Positions 1 through 9,055 are shown, counted from the stretch's first letter. The stretch: 64,000 nt of DNA from Endozoicomonas sp. SCSIO W0465 (GCF_023716865.1 NZ_CP092417.1:1776001-1840000), one strand, 5' to 3'. Notes: generated by a model not told the origin, from the sequence alone. Translations and numbers: made by a program.

Positions 1-1062
1 TGTCTTCTTGGTTGATGCGGATACAGAGCGAAGCATTGGGCTTATTGATCAAGAACGATGGGTTAGAGAGGACGTTCAGCGGGGGAAAAAGAACCAACGT
101 CGTCAGCTACCTTACGAGGGAAAGGAAAGCTTTAAGTGGCAAAGAGCCTCTGAAAACACAGAACAAAGGATGGGGGGTAAAATGCCTGACATCATCAGTG
201 TTTGCGACCGGGAGGCGGATATATACGAATATATGCACTACAAACTGGATAACCGACAGCGGTTTGTTGTAAGAGCTACACAAAACAGAATCCTGGTGGA
301 TGGCGAACTCTTATTATTTGATTCCTTAGCTCAGACTGAAGTGTTGGGGAAATATACGATAGTGGTTCCTCAAAAAGGAGGTAGAAAGAAGCGAAAGGCA
401 ACGCTGCAGGTCAAAAGAAAGAAGATGACAATACAGGCGCCGCAAAGGCCAGGCGGCAGGCCGGAACCGGTAACTATGAATATTGTGTCGGCTGAAGAGA
501 TTGGCAATGACTCCGAAGACCGTTTGCACTGGGTACTATTGACAACTGAAGATATTGAAACATTCGAAGACTGTCGCTCTATCATTCGATTTTACGAGCT
601 CCGATGGCGAATAGAAGAGTTCCATAAGGCTTGGAAATCGGGAGCAGGAGTAGAAAGGCTTCGTCTGCAATCTCCGGATAACATTGAACGACTTGCGGTC
701 ATATTAATGTTTGTCGCTGTCAGACTAATGCAAATCCGTGAAGCATTAATGTTACCGAATGACAGGCAGCACAAAGACAGAAAGCTTTGGAGTGAAAAAA
801 CACTCGCGAATGAGGTGGTCAGTGATGATGAATGGCAGGTTCTCTGGCTAACCTATGAAAAAAAAGCGTTGCCCGATAAGCCGCCAACAGTCACTTGGCT
901 GCTTCAAACGATTGCTCGGCTTGGTGGTTGGGGTGATTCAAAGCATACAGGGCAGCCCGGCTGGTTAGTGGTATGGGAAGGCTGGGCGAAATTGCAGGAT
1001 CGGGTAAAAACCTGGCAGATAGCCCGGCAGTTCAGCGCTGGAGAGATGTGATCAAGAGTCAG
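1..1062 (+). mobile_element. IS4-family (IS50/Tn5-like) element, right part, open at window edge
   Basis: The right end is at 1062 and its terminal bases, read inward, are CTGACTCTTGATCACA, which closely resembles the Tn5/IS50 outside end. The same end occurs at 27157 in the second copy, which fixes the boundary. The 9 bases that follow (CTTCATGAC, 1063-1071) are the probable target duplication, but the left flank is outside the window so it cannot be confirmed. The element sits at the 3' end of deaD. Confidence 0.9.
2..1051 (+). CDS. IS4-family (Tn5-like) transposase, C-terminal part
   Basis: This is a DDE transposase that would cut and paste the surrounding IS. The reading frame is open at the left edge, and the residues before the first possible start match the interior of the copy at 27-30 kb, so the real start lies upstream of the window. 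Visible features are the DREADIYEY segment carrying a catalytic Asp (about residues 67-75 of the visible part) and an RWRIEEFHKAWKSG segment, the Y-R-E-K-type signature with the catalytic Glu of IS4 transposases. The stop lies 11 bp before the IS end, and its last bases overlap the start of the deaD stop region on the other strand. No frameshift is seen in the visible part. Confidence 0.9.
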   Translation, partial: VFLVDADTERSIGLIDQERWVREDVQRGKKNQRRQLPYEGKESFKWQRASENTEQRMGGKMPDIISVCDREADIYEYMHYKLDNRQRFVVRATQNRILVDGELLLFDSLAQTEVLGKYTIVVPQKGGRKKRKATLQVKRKKMTIQAPQRPGGRPEPVTMNIVSAEEIGNDSEDRLHWVLLTTEDIETFEDCRSIIRFYELRWRIEEFHKAWKSGAGVERLRLQSPDNIERLAVILMFVAVRLMQIREALMLPNDRQHKDRKLWSEKTLANEVVSDDEWQVLWLTYEKKALPDKPPTVTWLLQTIARLGGWGDSKHTGQPGWLVVWEGWAKLQDRVKTWQIARQFSAGEM

Positions 1063-2872
1063 CTTCATGACGACTACCTTCATGACGACTACCTTCATGG
1101 CGACCACCTTCATGGCGACCACCTTCATGGCGACTACGACCACCATCACGGCGGCCACGGCGCTCGGTTTGGGGCTCGTCACCCGTCCACAATTTCAACT
1201 CCATTGGCCGGTTGCGAATCCTGGCTCCCTTCAGGGCTTCAATTACGCTCTTCTCCATCCCTTCTGGCAGATAGACTGACGAGCAATTATCAAACAGCCG
1301 GATATGGCCAATACTCTGTCCGGAGATTTTGCCTTCATTGGCAATGGCACCAACCAGGTCACCCGGGTTGATGCCCTGATCACGACCGAGCTCTACGCGG
1401 TAACGCACCATGCCATCATTGTTGCGTTCACGGCCACGCTCACCGCGCCTTTCGCCATCACGGCGTCTTTCACCCCGATCTCCTCTCTCACCACGCTCAC
1501 GGCCTTCACCACGCTCACGACCTTCCCGACGGGGCTGCTCGGGCTCTTTGGCATCCGGAAATGGCCGCTCTTTCTGGGCCATAAAGCAGAGTGCTGCCGC
1601 CATATCTTCATAGCTCAAGGCGTTTTCCTGCTCAAGCTCGGCAACAATCTCGCGGAAGACATCCAGTTCTTCACCCATTTCCATCGCTTTGACGACATCT
1701 TCCTTGAACTGACGGATGCGGATATCACGCACGTCACTCATAGAAGGCAGACGCATGGTATCAATACGCTGTCGTGTTGCACTTTCGATGGCACGAAGCA
1801 TTCTGCGCTCACGATGAGTAGCAAACAGGATAGCAGTACCTTCACGGCCGGCGCGTCCCGTACGACCAATACGATGAACGTAGGCTTCCGTATCGTATGG
1901 GATGTCGTAGTTCACTACGTGGCTCATGCGCTCGACATCAAGGCCTCTGGCGGCTACGTCAGTAGCAATCAGAATATCCAGGGATTTTTTCTTGAGGCGA
2001 TCAACCACCTTCTCACGCAGTGCCTGACTCATATCGCCATTCAGTGCCGCTGCGGCAAAACCACGGGCTTCCAGCTTTTCCGCCAGCTCAACGGTGGCGG
2101 TTTTGGTGCGCACGAAAATAATCATGGCATCAAAGGGTTCCACTTCCAGAATACGGGTCAGTGCGTCCAGCTTGTGGAAACCACTGACCATACAGACTTT
2201 CTGGGTAATGGTGTCAACAGTCGCCGTTTTGGCCTTAATCTCAACCGTAGCAGGCTCTTTCAGGTGCGTATCTGCAATCTTGCGAATCTGGTAAGGCATG
2301 GTGGCAGAGAACAACGCCACCTGGCGATCAGCCGGAGTCTGCTCCATGATCCATTCAATATCATCCACGAAGCCCATGCGCAGCATTTCGTCCGCTTCAT
2401 CCAGAACAACCGTTTTGAGAGTGTCCAGTTTCAGGCTTTCGCGACGCAGGTGGTCCATGACACGACCCGGTGTGCCGACAATGACATGAGCCCCACGCTG
2501 AAGGCTGCGTAATTGGCCACGCATATCCTGACCACCATAAACGGGCAACACATGGAACCCTTTCATGTGACGGGCATAGCGCTGGAATGCTTCCGCCACC
2601 TGAATAGCCAGCTCACGGGTCGGTGTTAATACCAGAACCTGGGGATCACGCTGCTTCAAATCAATGGCTGACAGCAATGGCAATGCAAATGCGGCTGTTT
2701 TACCGGTACCGGTCTGCGCCAGACCCAGAAGGTCACGACCTGCCAACAGGTGAGGAATACTCTGTGCCTGAATGGGTGACGGGCTCTCATAGCCGACATC
2801 CTGAACGGCCTTGATTACCGCTTCCGACAGGGGAAGGTCCGCAAAAGTCATCGCATTGTTGGTATCAGTCAT
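1052..2872 (-). CDS. deaD: DEAD-box ATP-dependent RNA helicase DeaD/CsdA
   Basis: The protein unwinds RNA duplexes and in bacteria acts in ribosome assembly, mRNA decay and cold adaptation. All core motifs are visible: Q motif (SPIQAQSIP), Walker A AQTGTGKT, DEAD box (VLDEADEML), SAT and HRIGRTGRAGR. An Arg/Glu/Gly-rich linker follows, then a DbpA-type RNA-binding domain (from about YRVELGRDQGINPGDLVGAI) and a second RG/RHEGG tail. I chose the ATG at 2872 because GGAG lies 7-8 bases upstream; a start 15 codons further up lacks this. The 606-residue length is close to E. coli DeaD (about 629). The last three residues and the stop codon (TGA at 1054-1052) are encoded by the IS50-like element, so the tail is truncated, but every catalytic domain is intact and function is likely kept. 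Confidence 0.95.
   Translation of the reverse strand: MTDTNNAMTFADLPLSEAVIKAVQDVGYESPSPIQAQSIPHLLAGRDLLGLAQTGTGKTAAFALPLLSAIDLKQRDPQVLVLTPTRELAIQVAEAFQRYARHMKGFHVLPVYGGQDMRGQLRSLQRGAHVIVGTPGRVMDHLRRESLKLDTLKTVVLDEADEMLRMGFVDDIEWIMEQTPADRQVALFSATMPYQIRKIADTHLKEPATVEIKAKTATVDTITQKVCMVSGFHKLDALTRILEVEPFDAMIIFVRTKTATVELAEKLEARGFAAAALNGDMSQALREKVVDRLKKKSLDILIATDVAARGLDVERMSHVVNYDIPYDTEAYVHRIGRTGRAGREGTAILFATHRERRMLRAIESATRQRIDTMRLPSMSDVRDIRIRQFKEDVVKAMEMGEELDVFREIVAELEQENALSYEDMAAALCFMAQKERPFPDAKEPEQPRREGRERGEGRERGERGDRGERRRDGERRGERGRERNNDGMVRYRVELGRDQGINPGDLVGAIANEGKISGQSIGHIRLFDNCSSVYLPEGMEKSVIEALKGARIRNRPMELKLWTGDEPQTERRGRRDGGRSRHEGGRHEGGRHEGSRHEGSRHEADS
1063..1137. repeat. Five 15-bp tandem repeats encoding the HEGGR tail of DeaD
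   Basis: Five direct units of CTTCATGRCGACYAC run back to back. On the minus strand they encode RHEGG/RHEGS/RHE pentapeptides at the C-terminus of DeaD. The IS50-like element is joined to the first unit, so the original number of units and the native C-terminus are not known. Confidence 0.9.
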
Positions 2873-3518
2873 TTGATACTCCATAACATAAGAATGCCGC
2901 AGCAAGAGTGGGTGCATACATCACGCATACGTCAGGCGGCATGGTAATAATCAGAAAAACGGCGACCGATAGCACTCTCTGCAACAAATTTGACAGACAG
3001 AAACGTTAAGACGGTGCGATGCGCCAGTAGTGTTCGGAAACATCGAGGGTCATGGACTTTCTGGTGCTACTACCCGGAACCGATGCCTGTGATCCCGGGT
3101 TCCGAATCGCCTGTGAGGTCCATGACTGCGTTTGAAGAGGCTTGATGAACAAGCTTGGCCTGCATTGGCAGAGGAAAATAAGATCTATTGATCTTCCAGC
3201 GGCCGAGCTCCTGAAAGTTTATTGAGAATTACTCAATAGCCTATCAGTAGAGCAGAAGTTTACTTTTCAGCCGGATTAAATGCAGGAAACGAAGCGCCAG
3301 GACTTCCCAACAAAATCCCTGCGGCCATCAGAAGGACTACGCACGGGACAGAAAAAGATCGATTAGTTTAGCGTGTTTTTTAGACAGTGAATACTGTTTT
3401 TATCCTTCAATCACCAGGGGATTATCACATCGGCGGATACTTCCCCTGAAAATGCCTTAATGTTACCAAACCGTTTGTCAGACTTTTTGTCGAACTGCTT
3501 GTCAAACTTTTGGTCTAA
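2873..3518. other. Intergenic region between deaD and the aldo/keto reductase
   Basis: No convincing gene is seen in either strand. The deaD promoter and 5' leader should lie here, since deaD reads leftward from 2872. Near 3470-3516 there is a short run of imperfect repeats of the form TTTGTCnnACTTTTTGTC, of unknown meaning. No tRNA-like fold or clear terminator was recognised. Confidence 0.5.
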
Positions 3519-4490
3519 CTACGGAAGCATCCGCCCCCTGGCACTCACATACAATTGATACCACTGATCTCTACTCAGCTCGATATCCTCAGCCTCTCGA
3601 CAAGCCCTGACGCGCTGCGCATTTGTCGTGCCAATCACCGGTTGGATACCTGCGGGGTGGCGCATTAGCCAGGCCAATACAATCGCCTCTCTGGAAACAC
3701 CGAGCTGCTCTGAAAACGCCTTGACCACGCGGGCCGTTTCCTGAATAGCGTCAGACTCACCCCGGACATCCTTGCCGGTGAACACCCCTTTGCTCAAGCA
3801 GCCCCAGGCCTGAAGCTGAATATTGTGGCTGCGACAATATTCAACGGTACCCGGCGTAAAACTGACCGACTGACCTTCAACATGATTCACCAGCACACCT
3901 TCCTCCAGCCAGTCCAGGTGAGTCAGGCTCATCTGCAACTGGTTGACCACGATGGGCTGATCAAGGAACGACTGAAGGTATTTGATCTGGTGGCCACTCA
4001 TATTTGATACGCCAAAATGCCTGACTTTTCCGTCTTTCTGCAGTTGATGAAATGCTTCGGCCACTTCCTCTGGCCGCATAAGCGGGTCCGGCCTGTGCAG
4101 AAGCAGAAGATCCAGATAGTCGGTATGCAAACGGGCAAGACTGTTTTCAACACTATAAAGAATCCAGTCTCTGGAAAAGTCGTAGCGATTTGGCACGTTG
4201 CCTTCGGCAAAGCGAATGCCACACTTGCTTTGCAGGAATAGTGTTTCCCGCAACCCGGGTCGATCAGCCAATACCCCGCCAAATACCTGCTCAGCCTTAC
4301 CACGGGTATAGATATCGGCATGATCAAAAAAGTTGATGCCGCTCTCCAGTGCGCTATCCAGAAACCGGTGCGCCTGCATCATATGATCTTTTGACACCGG
4401 GCTATTGTCCCAGCCTCCACCCAAACCCATGCAACCCGCTGCAATCCTGCTGGCGTCAGGTAAGAAAATAGTAAGGGGAATTCGGTTCAT
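3519..4490 (-). CDS. Aldo/keto reductase, YdhF-like
   Basis: This is an NAD(P)H-dependent oxidoreductase of the aldo/keto reductase superfamily, a TIM barrel; the substrate cannot be read from sequence. The catalytic tetrad is visible as Asp and Tyr in NFFDHADIYTRGKAE, Lys in LQSKCGI and His in LLLLHRPDP. The family pattern GVSNM follows, and a cofactor-binding IGTTNAQRVRAC segment lies near the C-terminus. The overall sequence resembles E. coli YdhF. The ATG at 4490 follows TTGGAGTCTT, a good ribosome site; an in-frame TTG 15 bases upstream is less likely. The 323 residues are normal for the family. It is transcribed in the same direction as the NSS operon that lies upstream of it but is separated from it by about 210 bp. 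Confidence 0.88.
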   Translation of the reverse strand: MNRIPLTIFLPDASRIAAGCMGLGGGWDNSPVSKDHMMQAHRFLDSALESGINFFDHADIYTRGKAEQVFGGVLADRPGLRETLFLQSKCGIRFAEGNVPNRYDFSRDWILYSVENSLARLHTDYLDLLLLHRPDPLMRPEEVAEAFHQLQKDGKVRHFGVSNMSGHQIKYLQSFLDQPIVVNQLQMSLTHLDWLEEGVLVNHVEGQSVSFTPGTVEYCRSHNIQLQAWGCLSKGVFTGKDVRGESDAIQETARVVKAFSEQLGVSREAIVLAWLMRHPAGIQPVIGTTNAQRVRACREAEDIELSRDQWYQLYVSARGRMLP

Positions 4491-4704
4491 AAGACTCCAA
4501 CCCAATCAGATTACTTATACGTTATGATGCGCGCATAGTAACAGCCTGAAAAGCAGTGAGACAATTCCAAAGAAAGCATTGCTGTCTCTGAAAATTTGAT
4601 CAGGGGATTACCATTGGCCATAAAACCTGTTGATCACACAGCCAATCACTCCCCCAATCAAATCCATCCTTGAGAGGATAATGATCAATCCACAACCTGA
4701 CTCT

Positions 4705-4818
4705 TCATGGCTTTGGGGTCATAGCTTTACGGGTCATGGCCTTACGGATACAAAGAGCAGCCCCACCCCAGGTAACACCAAAACCAAAGCTCATCATAGC
4801 AATTGCAGCAACAGTCAT
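4705..4818 (-). CDS. NSS transporter small subunit (MetS-like), 37 residues
   Basis: This very short gene starts with ATG at 4818, 2 bases after the TGA of the transporter gene (GGAGGCCTGATATG), so it is translationally coupled and has its own strong ribosome site. The product begins MTVAAIAMMSFGFGVTWGG and ends with a basic tail (RKAMTRKAMTPKP). One hydrophobic helix followed by WGGAA and positive charges matches the methionine/alanine-type small subunits (MetS) that partner NSS transporters such as Corynebacterium MetP. The position directly behind an NSS gene supports this strongly. It probably has no working partner now, because the large subunit is broken. Confidence 0.8.
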   Translation of the reverse strand: MTVAAIAMMSFGFGVTWGGAALCIRKAMTRKAMTPKP

Positions 4819-4819
4819 A

Positions 4820-6401
4820 TCAGGCCTCCACAGGCATTGGAAAAGGACGACGGGTAGCAATCAGGCAGCTGACAATCACCATGGCTGTCACCATCCCCCA
4901 GCCAAACAACATCTGATCCGCAGAGGCATAACCACCATAGTTTTCCATTGCGGCGGTGATCAGGTTAGTGCCAACGATTACTAACAACAGACCTACGCAG
5001 AGATAGCGGATACAGAACTCCCACCAGGAACCCACCACGATCTCTGAGATGTTATTCACGTAACCCCGCATTTCAGGAAGCTTTTTAAATACCCAGGCCA
5101 GCAGGAACAGCTCAATCAGACAGCTACCCAACAACGCAATGTTATTAATGTAATAATCAACAAGGCTCTTGTAGGATTTCAGACTGCTACTGGGTTGAAC
5201 ATTGCTGAAGCCCTTTATCTACAAAGGTTGTCAGCATATTGTCCGGTAATGTTGCCCAATCCTTGTTTTTCGTGACCTACAGTCAGTTTTCACTGTAGAG
5301 CAGTTCGTAATCAAAATAGAGCCATCAACAATATCCAGCAGCAACAATCCGCCATTCGTCGCATAAGCCATCGAGATCAGCGCACCGGCACCACAGATGA
5401 CTGTTGCCGTTCTACGGCGGGTCCAGCCCAGCTTATCCATGGCTGAGGAGACGATCGCTTCCATAATCGAGATATGAGAACTCATGCCGGCTACCACCAG
5501 GGCAATAAAGAACATGGGACCCAGCAACCATGGCATCGGCAAGAGATTGATCGCTGCTGGAATGGTCACAAAGGCAAGCCCAACACCGGAGCTAACTACT
5601 TCAGTGAGGGATACCCCCTGTTGTGCAGCCATATACCCCAGCACAGCAAAAATCATAACGCCAGCCATCATGGAGAAGCCGCAGTTAATAAAGACGGTCA
5701 TGATCGCATTATTATTGATATCCGACTTTTCCGGCAGATAACTGGAATACGCGATCATAATGGCAAAGCCAACACTCAGGGTGAAAAAGATCTGCCCATA
5801 AGCGGCTGACCACACCCCGGGGTTCAGCAAAGCGGAAAAGTCAGGCTTGAACATCCAGTTAACGCCATCAGCAGCACCGGGCAGCATCAACACCCGCAAG
5901 GTCAGTACCACCACCATGATAAACAACAAAGGCATCATCAACTTGCCCAGTCGTTCAATACCGGTGCGAACGCCGGTAAAGGTGGCGTAGAAACTCACTA
6001 TCCAGGCCAGAAGGATGGGCACAACAATGTGCCACTGCAACGAACCGAGGGCAGAAGGACTGTTATCCGCTCCCAGCTGCAAATAGTCCCCAAAGAAAAA
6101 TGCGTTGGCATCCGCTCCCCAGCTCTGGGTAAAAGAGAAACCAAGATAGGAGATGCTCCAACCAATGACCGCTACGTAGTAGCAGGCAATAATTGCCGCC
6201 ACCAGGACCTGAAACCACCCCAGGTACTCCATTTTGCTGTGCAGTTTGGCAAACGCTCTTGGGGCTGAACTGCGCAGCTTCTGCCCCAGGCCGAATTCCA
6301 GAATCATGAAGGGAATGCCGGCTGTCAGCATGGCGAAGAAATAAGGAATCAGAAAAGCGCCCCCGCCATTTTCAAAAGTTGAAACAATATAATTACTTTT
6401 T
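4820..6401 (-). pseudogene. Neurotransmitter:sodium symporter (NSS/SNF) family transporter, broken
   Basis: The gene encodes a Na+-coupled amino-acid transporter; with the MetS-like partner the substrate may be methionine or alanine (inference). Visible parts include the unwound-helix motif ENGGGAFLIPYF, GIPFMILEFGLGQ, and many membrane helices through to the C-terminus ending PMPVEA. It is broken twice. A 160-bp MITE at 5164-5323 interrupts the sequence between LLLLDIVD and YYINNIALLG and gives an early stop; removing it with one copy of ATCAACAA restores the frame (336 + 112 codons). The 5' end is cut at 6401 by the IS66 element, and the missing N-terminal residues (roughly 40-50, including the GNxxRF region) are not on the far side of that IS, so a deletion or rearrangement accompanied it. 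Confidence 0.9.
5164..5323 (+). mobile_element. ISL3-end MITE, subfamily A, copy 1 (160 bp)
   Basis: The ends are GGCTCTTGTAGGATTTCAG and GGCTCTATTTTGATTAC (read inward), an imperfect terminal inverted repeat with the GGCTCT tip known from ISL3-family elements. It is flanked by the exact 8-bp direct repeat ATCAACAA (5156-5163 and 5324-5331). It has no coding capacity for a transposase. Nearly identical copies lie at 19512 and 35681, and a diverged one at 42994. It interrupts the NSS transporter gene. Confidence 0.92.
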
Positions 6402-8128
6402 GTAATTTCTCAAAAACTGCTGGCAGCACCACACGGAAGATGACGTGAAGCCTCCTCAATCAGGTTACTCAATCTCGGAAATAACCCATCGCCCATTAGT
6501 CGGCTTTTCAGATAATCCCAAAAAGAGAGACCATACAGGCGACACGTTTTTTTCAGGCTGGCAAAGGTGTCGCGACATTGCCGCCCCAAATCGCTTCGCG
6601 TCCCACTACTGATCTTTCGTCGTTTAACATATTCTCGTATCTGACTCTCGCTCAGGTTGTTGTGCAGCGGTAAGCTCGGGTCATCCAGAACCAGTAATAG
6701 CTCTTCCTTGATTACAGCCAACCCTGACAGAGCATCCTGAAGAAGCCCACTGCACGTTTGGGTTTGGATCAGCGCCTGGAACCCCTGTCGTACTTTTATT
6801 GCCTTTTTTTCAGTTGGCTCTGTCTTGAAGTCTTTAAGGTCATCGTAAATGGCCCAGAACCATGTCCGAAGCCATTTCTGAGCCATGGCCTGCTGATCAT
6901 TGACCGGATGAACTTTTGCCAGCCCTCGCTCTGCATGTATCCAGCACTGGCTGTGTTTGAAAACGTCGAACTGCCTTGCCCCATCACTGAAGGTGGTAAG
7001 ATGTCCTGCTCCATGCTGTATCAGGCTGCCATAAATCATGGCTTCACTGGCCTGCTGGCGCCGTCTACCAGTTAGTCTCAGGTCTTTCATACATTCTTCC
7101 CAGGCTTCATGGCTCAGGAAGGTGACGCCTCTGTATGGATTAAGAACGCGTAGCCACTTTTTGGGGTAATCCAGTTTTTCCAGATAGATCAAGGCATCGT
7201 CGGTGAACGTGTAAGTTGACCATGGGCGGTGCAGTAGGCTTACGAAATTTTCCCGGCTTTTGCTGTCTGTGCTCTCGAACCAGGCAAAGGACTCGTTATT
7301 GATGATGGTGCAGTAACCGTTCTTCCCCTTATGCCTTGTTCCCGTGTCGTCTGTCTGGATATAACTTGAACAGCGAATACCTGTAGTCAACAGCTCATCT
7401 TTCTCAGCATGGAACTGCTCGTGTCCTTTCGTCAGAAGCTGGCTGAGTTCCCCGCTGGAAATAGAGATTCCAATGTCCCATAGCCAGTCCAGCAGTTCTG
7501 GCTGGGTAACGGAGCAACCATGATACTGGTGCAGAACGTAGGCCTGCAGCATTGGCCCGTAATGATGTCCATGAAGGCTGGCTGGCGGTTTGGCCGTAAT
7601 GGTTTGTCCATCGGGTGTCACCCATTGCTCTAAAAGATATTCAATACTGGATGTTTGTATTGTCAGTTCCTGAACATGAAAAGGGGTGGTTCCATTCCTG
7701 ATTGATCCCTCCGGAACATCAGTGGCAGCAATGGGTATGGATTTTTCCGCCGATGGCTTTCGGGGCTGTTTACGCTGCTTTCTGGTTTTCTCGTTGGGCT
7801 TCTTAACCTTCTGCTTTGACGAGGTGTCTGGGCTGGCTCCATCGTTACCCTCAGGAGCGGATGGATCTCCATCAGGGCTGCCGGTGTCATCATCGGGAGG
7901 TTTGGTGTTTGGTTTGATGTCAGGCTTTGCGGGCAGTTTTTTTAGACGACGAATCTCTGCTTCAAGCAATTCTATCTGCTCTTTGAGCTGAATGATCTGC
8001 TCTTGCTGCTGAGTGATGAATCTCAGTAGATCTTCAGGTTGTAACTGCTGGTGTTCTAGAAAAGCCATGGTGAGAGGATAGACGACTGACCGAAATTATC
8101 CTGCTTCCAGCACTTTTTGAGAAATTAC
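6402..8128 (-). mobile_element. IS66-family element, copy 1 (1727 bp)
   Basis: The terminal inverted repeats are GTAATTTCTCAAAAACTGC and GTAATTTCTCAAAAAGTGC. It carries a single transposase gene and no TnpA/TnpB accessory genes, as in the ISBst12-type branch of IS66. The copy at 40766-42492 has the same length and appears identical. No 8-bp target duplication is present: the left flank is TACTTTTT and the right flank AAAAAAAC. This suggests that the present junctions arose by recombination or deletion after insertion. Confidence 0.92.
6410..8068 (-). CDS. IS66-family transposase (552 aa), copy 1
   Basis: This DDE-type transposase would move the surrounding IS66 element. The N-terminus has a leucine-zipper-like coiled coil (about residues 15-45), followed by a low-complexity acidic/Pro linker and a basic stretch. 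The core has IQTDDTGTRHKG with a catalytic Asp, CWIHAERGL, and the C-terminal LPLHNNLSESQIREYVKRRK with the catalytic Glu region, all typical of IS66. The start ATG at 8068 lies 60 bp inside the right end. The stop is only 8 bp from the left end. The reading frame is intact and looks identical to the copy at 40774-42432, so it may be active. Confidence 0.92.
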   Translation of the reverse strand: MAFLEHQQLQPEDLLRFITQQQEQIIQLKEQIELLEAEIRRLKKLPAKPDIKPNTKPPDDDTGSPDGDPSAPEGNDGASPDTSSKQKVKKPNEKTRKQRKQPRKPSAEKSIPIAATDVPEGSIRNGTTPFHVQELTIQTSSIEYLLEQWVTPDGQTITAKPPASLHGHHYGPMLQAYVLHQYHGCSVTQPELLDWLWDIGISISSGELSQLLTKGHEQFHAEKDELLTTGIRCSSYIQTDDTGTRHKGKNGYCTIINNESFAWFESTDSKSRENFVSLLHRPWSTYTFTDDALIYLEKLDYPKKWLRVLNPYRGVTFLSHEAWEECMKDLRLTGRRRQQASEAMIYGSLIQHGAGHLTTFSDGARQFDVFKHSQCWIHAERGLAKVHPVNDQQAMAQKWLRTWFWAIYDDLKDFKTEPTEKKAIKVRQGFQALIQTQTCSGLLQDALSGLAVIKEELLLVLDDPSLPLHNNLSESQIREYVKRRKISSGTRSDLGRQCRDTFASLKKTCRLYGLSFWDYLKSRLMGDGLFPRLSNLIEEASRHLPCGAASSF

Positions 8129-8152
8129 AAAAAAACAGGCTCTATAGCCTGT
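8128..8152 (-). terminator. Rho-independent terminator ending the small-gene cluster
   Basis: On the minus strand ACAGGCT-ATAG-AGCCTGT forms a perfect 7-bp stem and is followed by seven Ts that run into the IS66 end. It lies just downstream of the gene at 8171-8374. The IS66 right end directly abuts the T-run, so the terminator survives. Confidence 0.8.
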
Positions 8153-8170
8153 CTCTGGTAATCTCGCTGA

Positions 8171-8374
8171 TTAGATATACTGCCCATCTAGTTTTGCTTC
8201 TGAGCTTGTTGCGAGATAATGCAGCTCGTTATGCTCCGTATCAAAACCTAATAACACTCTGATTAATTTGTTATTTGTAGTGATTTCTTTAGCCTGCCAT
8301 TTATAACCCTTTGGCAAGTGTCTATGGTCGCTCAATTCGAGGCTGTAATCATTGCAAACATTATATGTTTTCAT
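8171..8374 (-). CDS. Small phage protein of unknown function (67 aa)
   Basis: I do not recognise this protein. It begins MKTYNVCNDYSLELSDHRH and has no membrane segment or known motif that I can see. The ATG follows GGGAGTAACAACA, a good ribosome site. It is the last gene of a leftward unit that begins at the promoter near 9056-9085 and ends at the terminator at 8128-8152. A hairpin (8396-8417) separates it from the gene before it. Confidence 0.65.
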   Translation of the reverse strand: MKTYNVCNDYSLELSDHRHLPKGYKWQAKEITTNNKLIRVLLGFDTEHNELHYLATSSEAKLDGQYI

Positions 8375-8395
8375 TGTTGTTACTCCCTGAAATTT

Positions 8396-8417
8396 GAGCA
8401 GGCTCGCTGGCCTGCTC
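8396..8417 (-). other. GAGCAGGC hairpin behind the split paralogue gene
   Basis: GAGCAGGC and GCCTGCTC form an 8-bp stem with a 6-base loop between the gene ending at 8428 and the next start at 8374. No T-run follows, so it is not a plain terminator. The same hairpin, with a 9-bp stem, follows the paralogous gene at 10940-11236, which suggests a conserved mRNA processing, stabilising or attenuation element. Confidence 0.6.
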
Positions 8418-8427
8418 GGTTCGGTGA

Positions 8428-9013
8428 TTAGAGTTTAAAGACAGGCTCGTCTTTTTGCTCACCCTTATCGAATTTTTCAGCCAGATCAATTACGGCATTT
8501 TTAAGTGCCTCTTTGATCTTGTCAGCTTGCTCGGCTGTGTACTCGTATTTTGACCTATCAGCCAGCTCGCTTACACGCTCGATTAATTTCAGAGCCTTCG
8601 GCATCCTGATATTCACTGTCGGCTAAGTTCCCTTTAATGGTTGGTGGTAGTTTTAATAGCTGTAGATATTCAGGTATTAAACAGAAATACTGAAACGCTA
8701 TTAAAATTAAATATCAGCCATTGCCAGCTAAGAAATCCACTGAGCAAGGTCTTTCACTGCTCTTCCCAAGCCCTATGCTCTGTTGGTTTTTCTCAAGTAC
8801 CTATAATAAATCTAAGTACTTATTACTCCAAGGTATGAAGAAAAAAACAACGCCAACCACTAAAGGGAACATAGCCTTCACTGTCTCTACAAATCTTTCT
8901 TCAGGAGACTTTTTAGATTTGCCGTTACGTTCCAGTTTGTCCTTAGCCATGGTGTTACCCTCTTTTTTGTTGGTAGTAGTTTTCTTGCTGGTGGTTTTAG
9001 TAGTAGTAGTCAT
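8428..9013 (-). pseudogene. Small phage gene (106 aa when rejoined), split by a MITE
   Basis: The function is unknown. The gene starts at ATG 9013 (AAGGAGTAACAATC upstream) with a Thr/Lys-rich stretch MTTTTKTTSKKTTTNKK, then SPEERFVETV. At 8621-8876 a 256-bp MITE interrupts it; the frame resumes as NIRMPKALKLIERVSELAD. Removing the MITE and one 9-bp TTCACTGTC repeat gives exactly 107 codons. The rejoined protein is a clear paralogue of the intact 98-residue product of 10940-11236, which confirms the reconstruction. As it stands, translation runs into the MITE and ends with a hydrophobic tail. Confidence 0.85.
8621..8876. mobile_element. MITE with IS1595-like ends (256 bp)
   Basis: The terminal inverted repeats are GGCTAAGTTCCCTTTAATGG and GGCTATGTTCCCTTTAGTGG (read inward). 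They resemble the ends of the IS1595-family element at 22363-23472 (GGCTAAGTTACCGTTAATGG). It is flanked by the 9-bp direct repeat TTCACTGTC (8612-8620 and 8877-8885), the same duplication length as the full element. It encodes no transposase. Confidence 0.85.
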
Positions 9014-9055
9014 GATTGTTACTCCTTTATTTATCATTTTTCGTTGTTTGTATTT

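Noticed and set aside
1304..2512. Long plus-strand open frame (about 400 codons) across deaD
   Set aside because: It is exactly antisense to the conserved helicase core, has a Thr/Phe/His-rich composition with no domain, and no ribosome site. It is a shadow of deaD codon usage.
4630..4984. Overlapping plus-strand frames of 75 and 82 codons
   Set aside because: They are antisense to the NSS small subunit and the transporter 3' end, and they have no ribosome sites.
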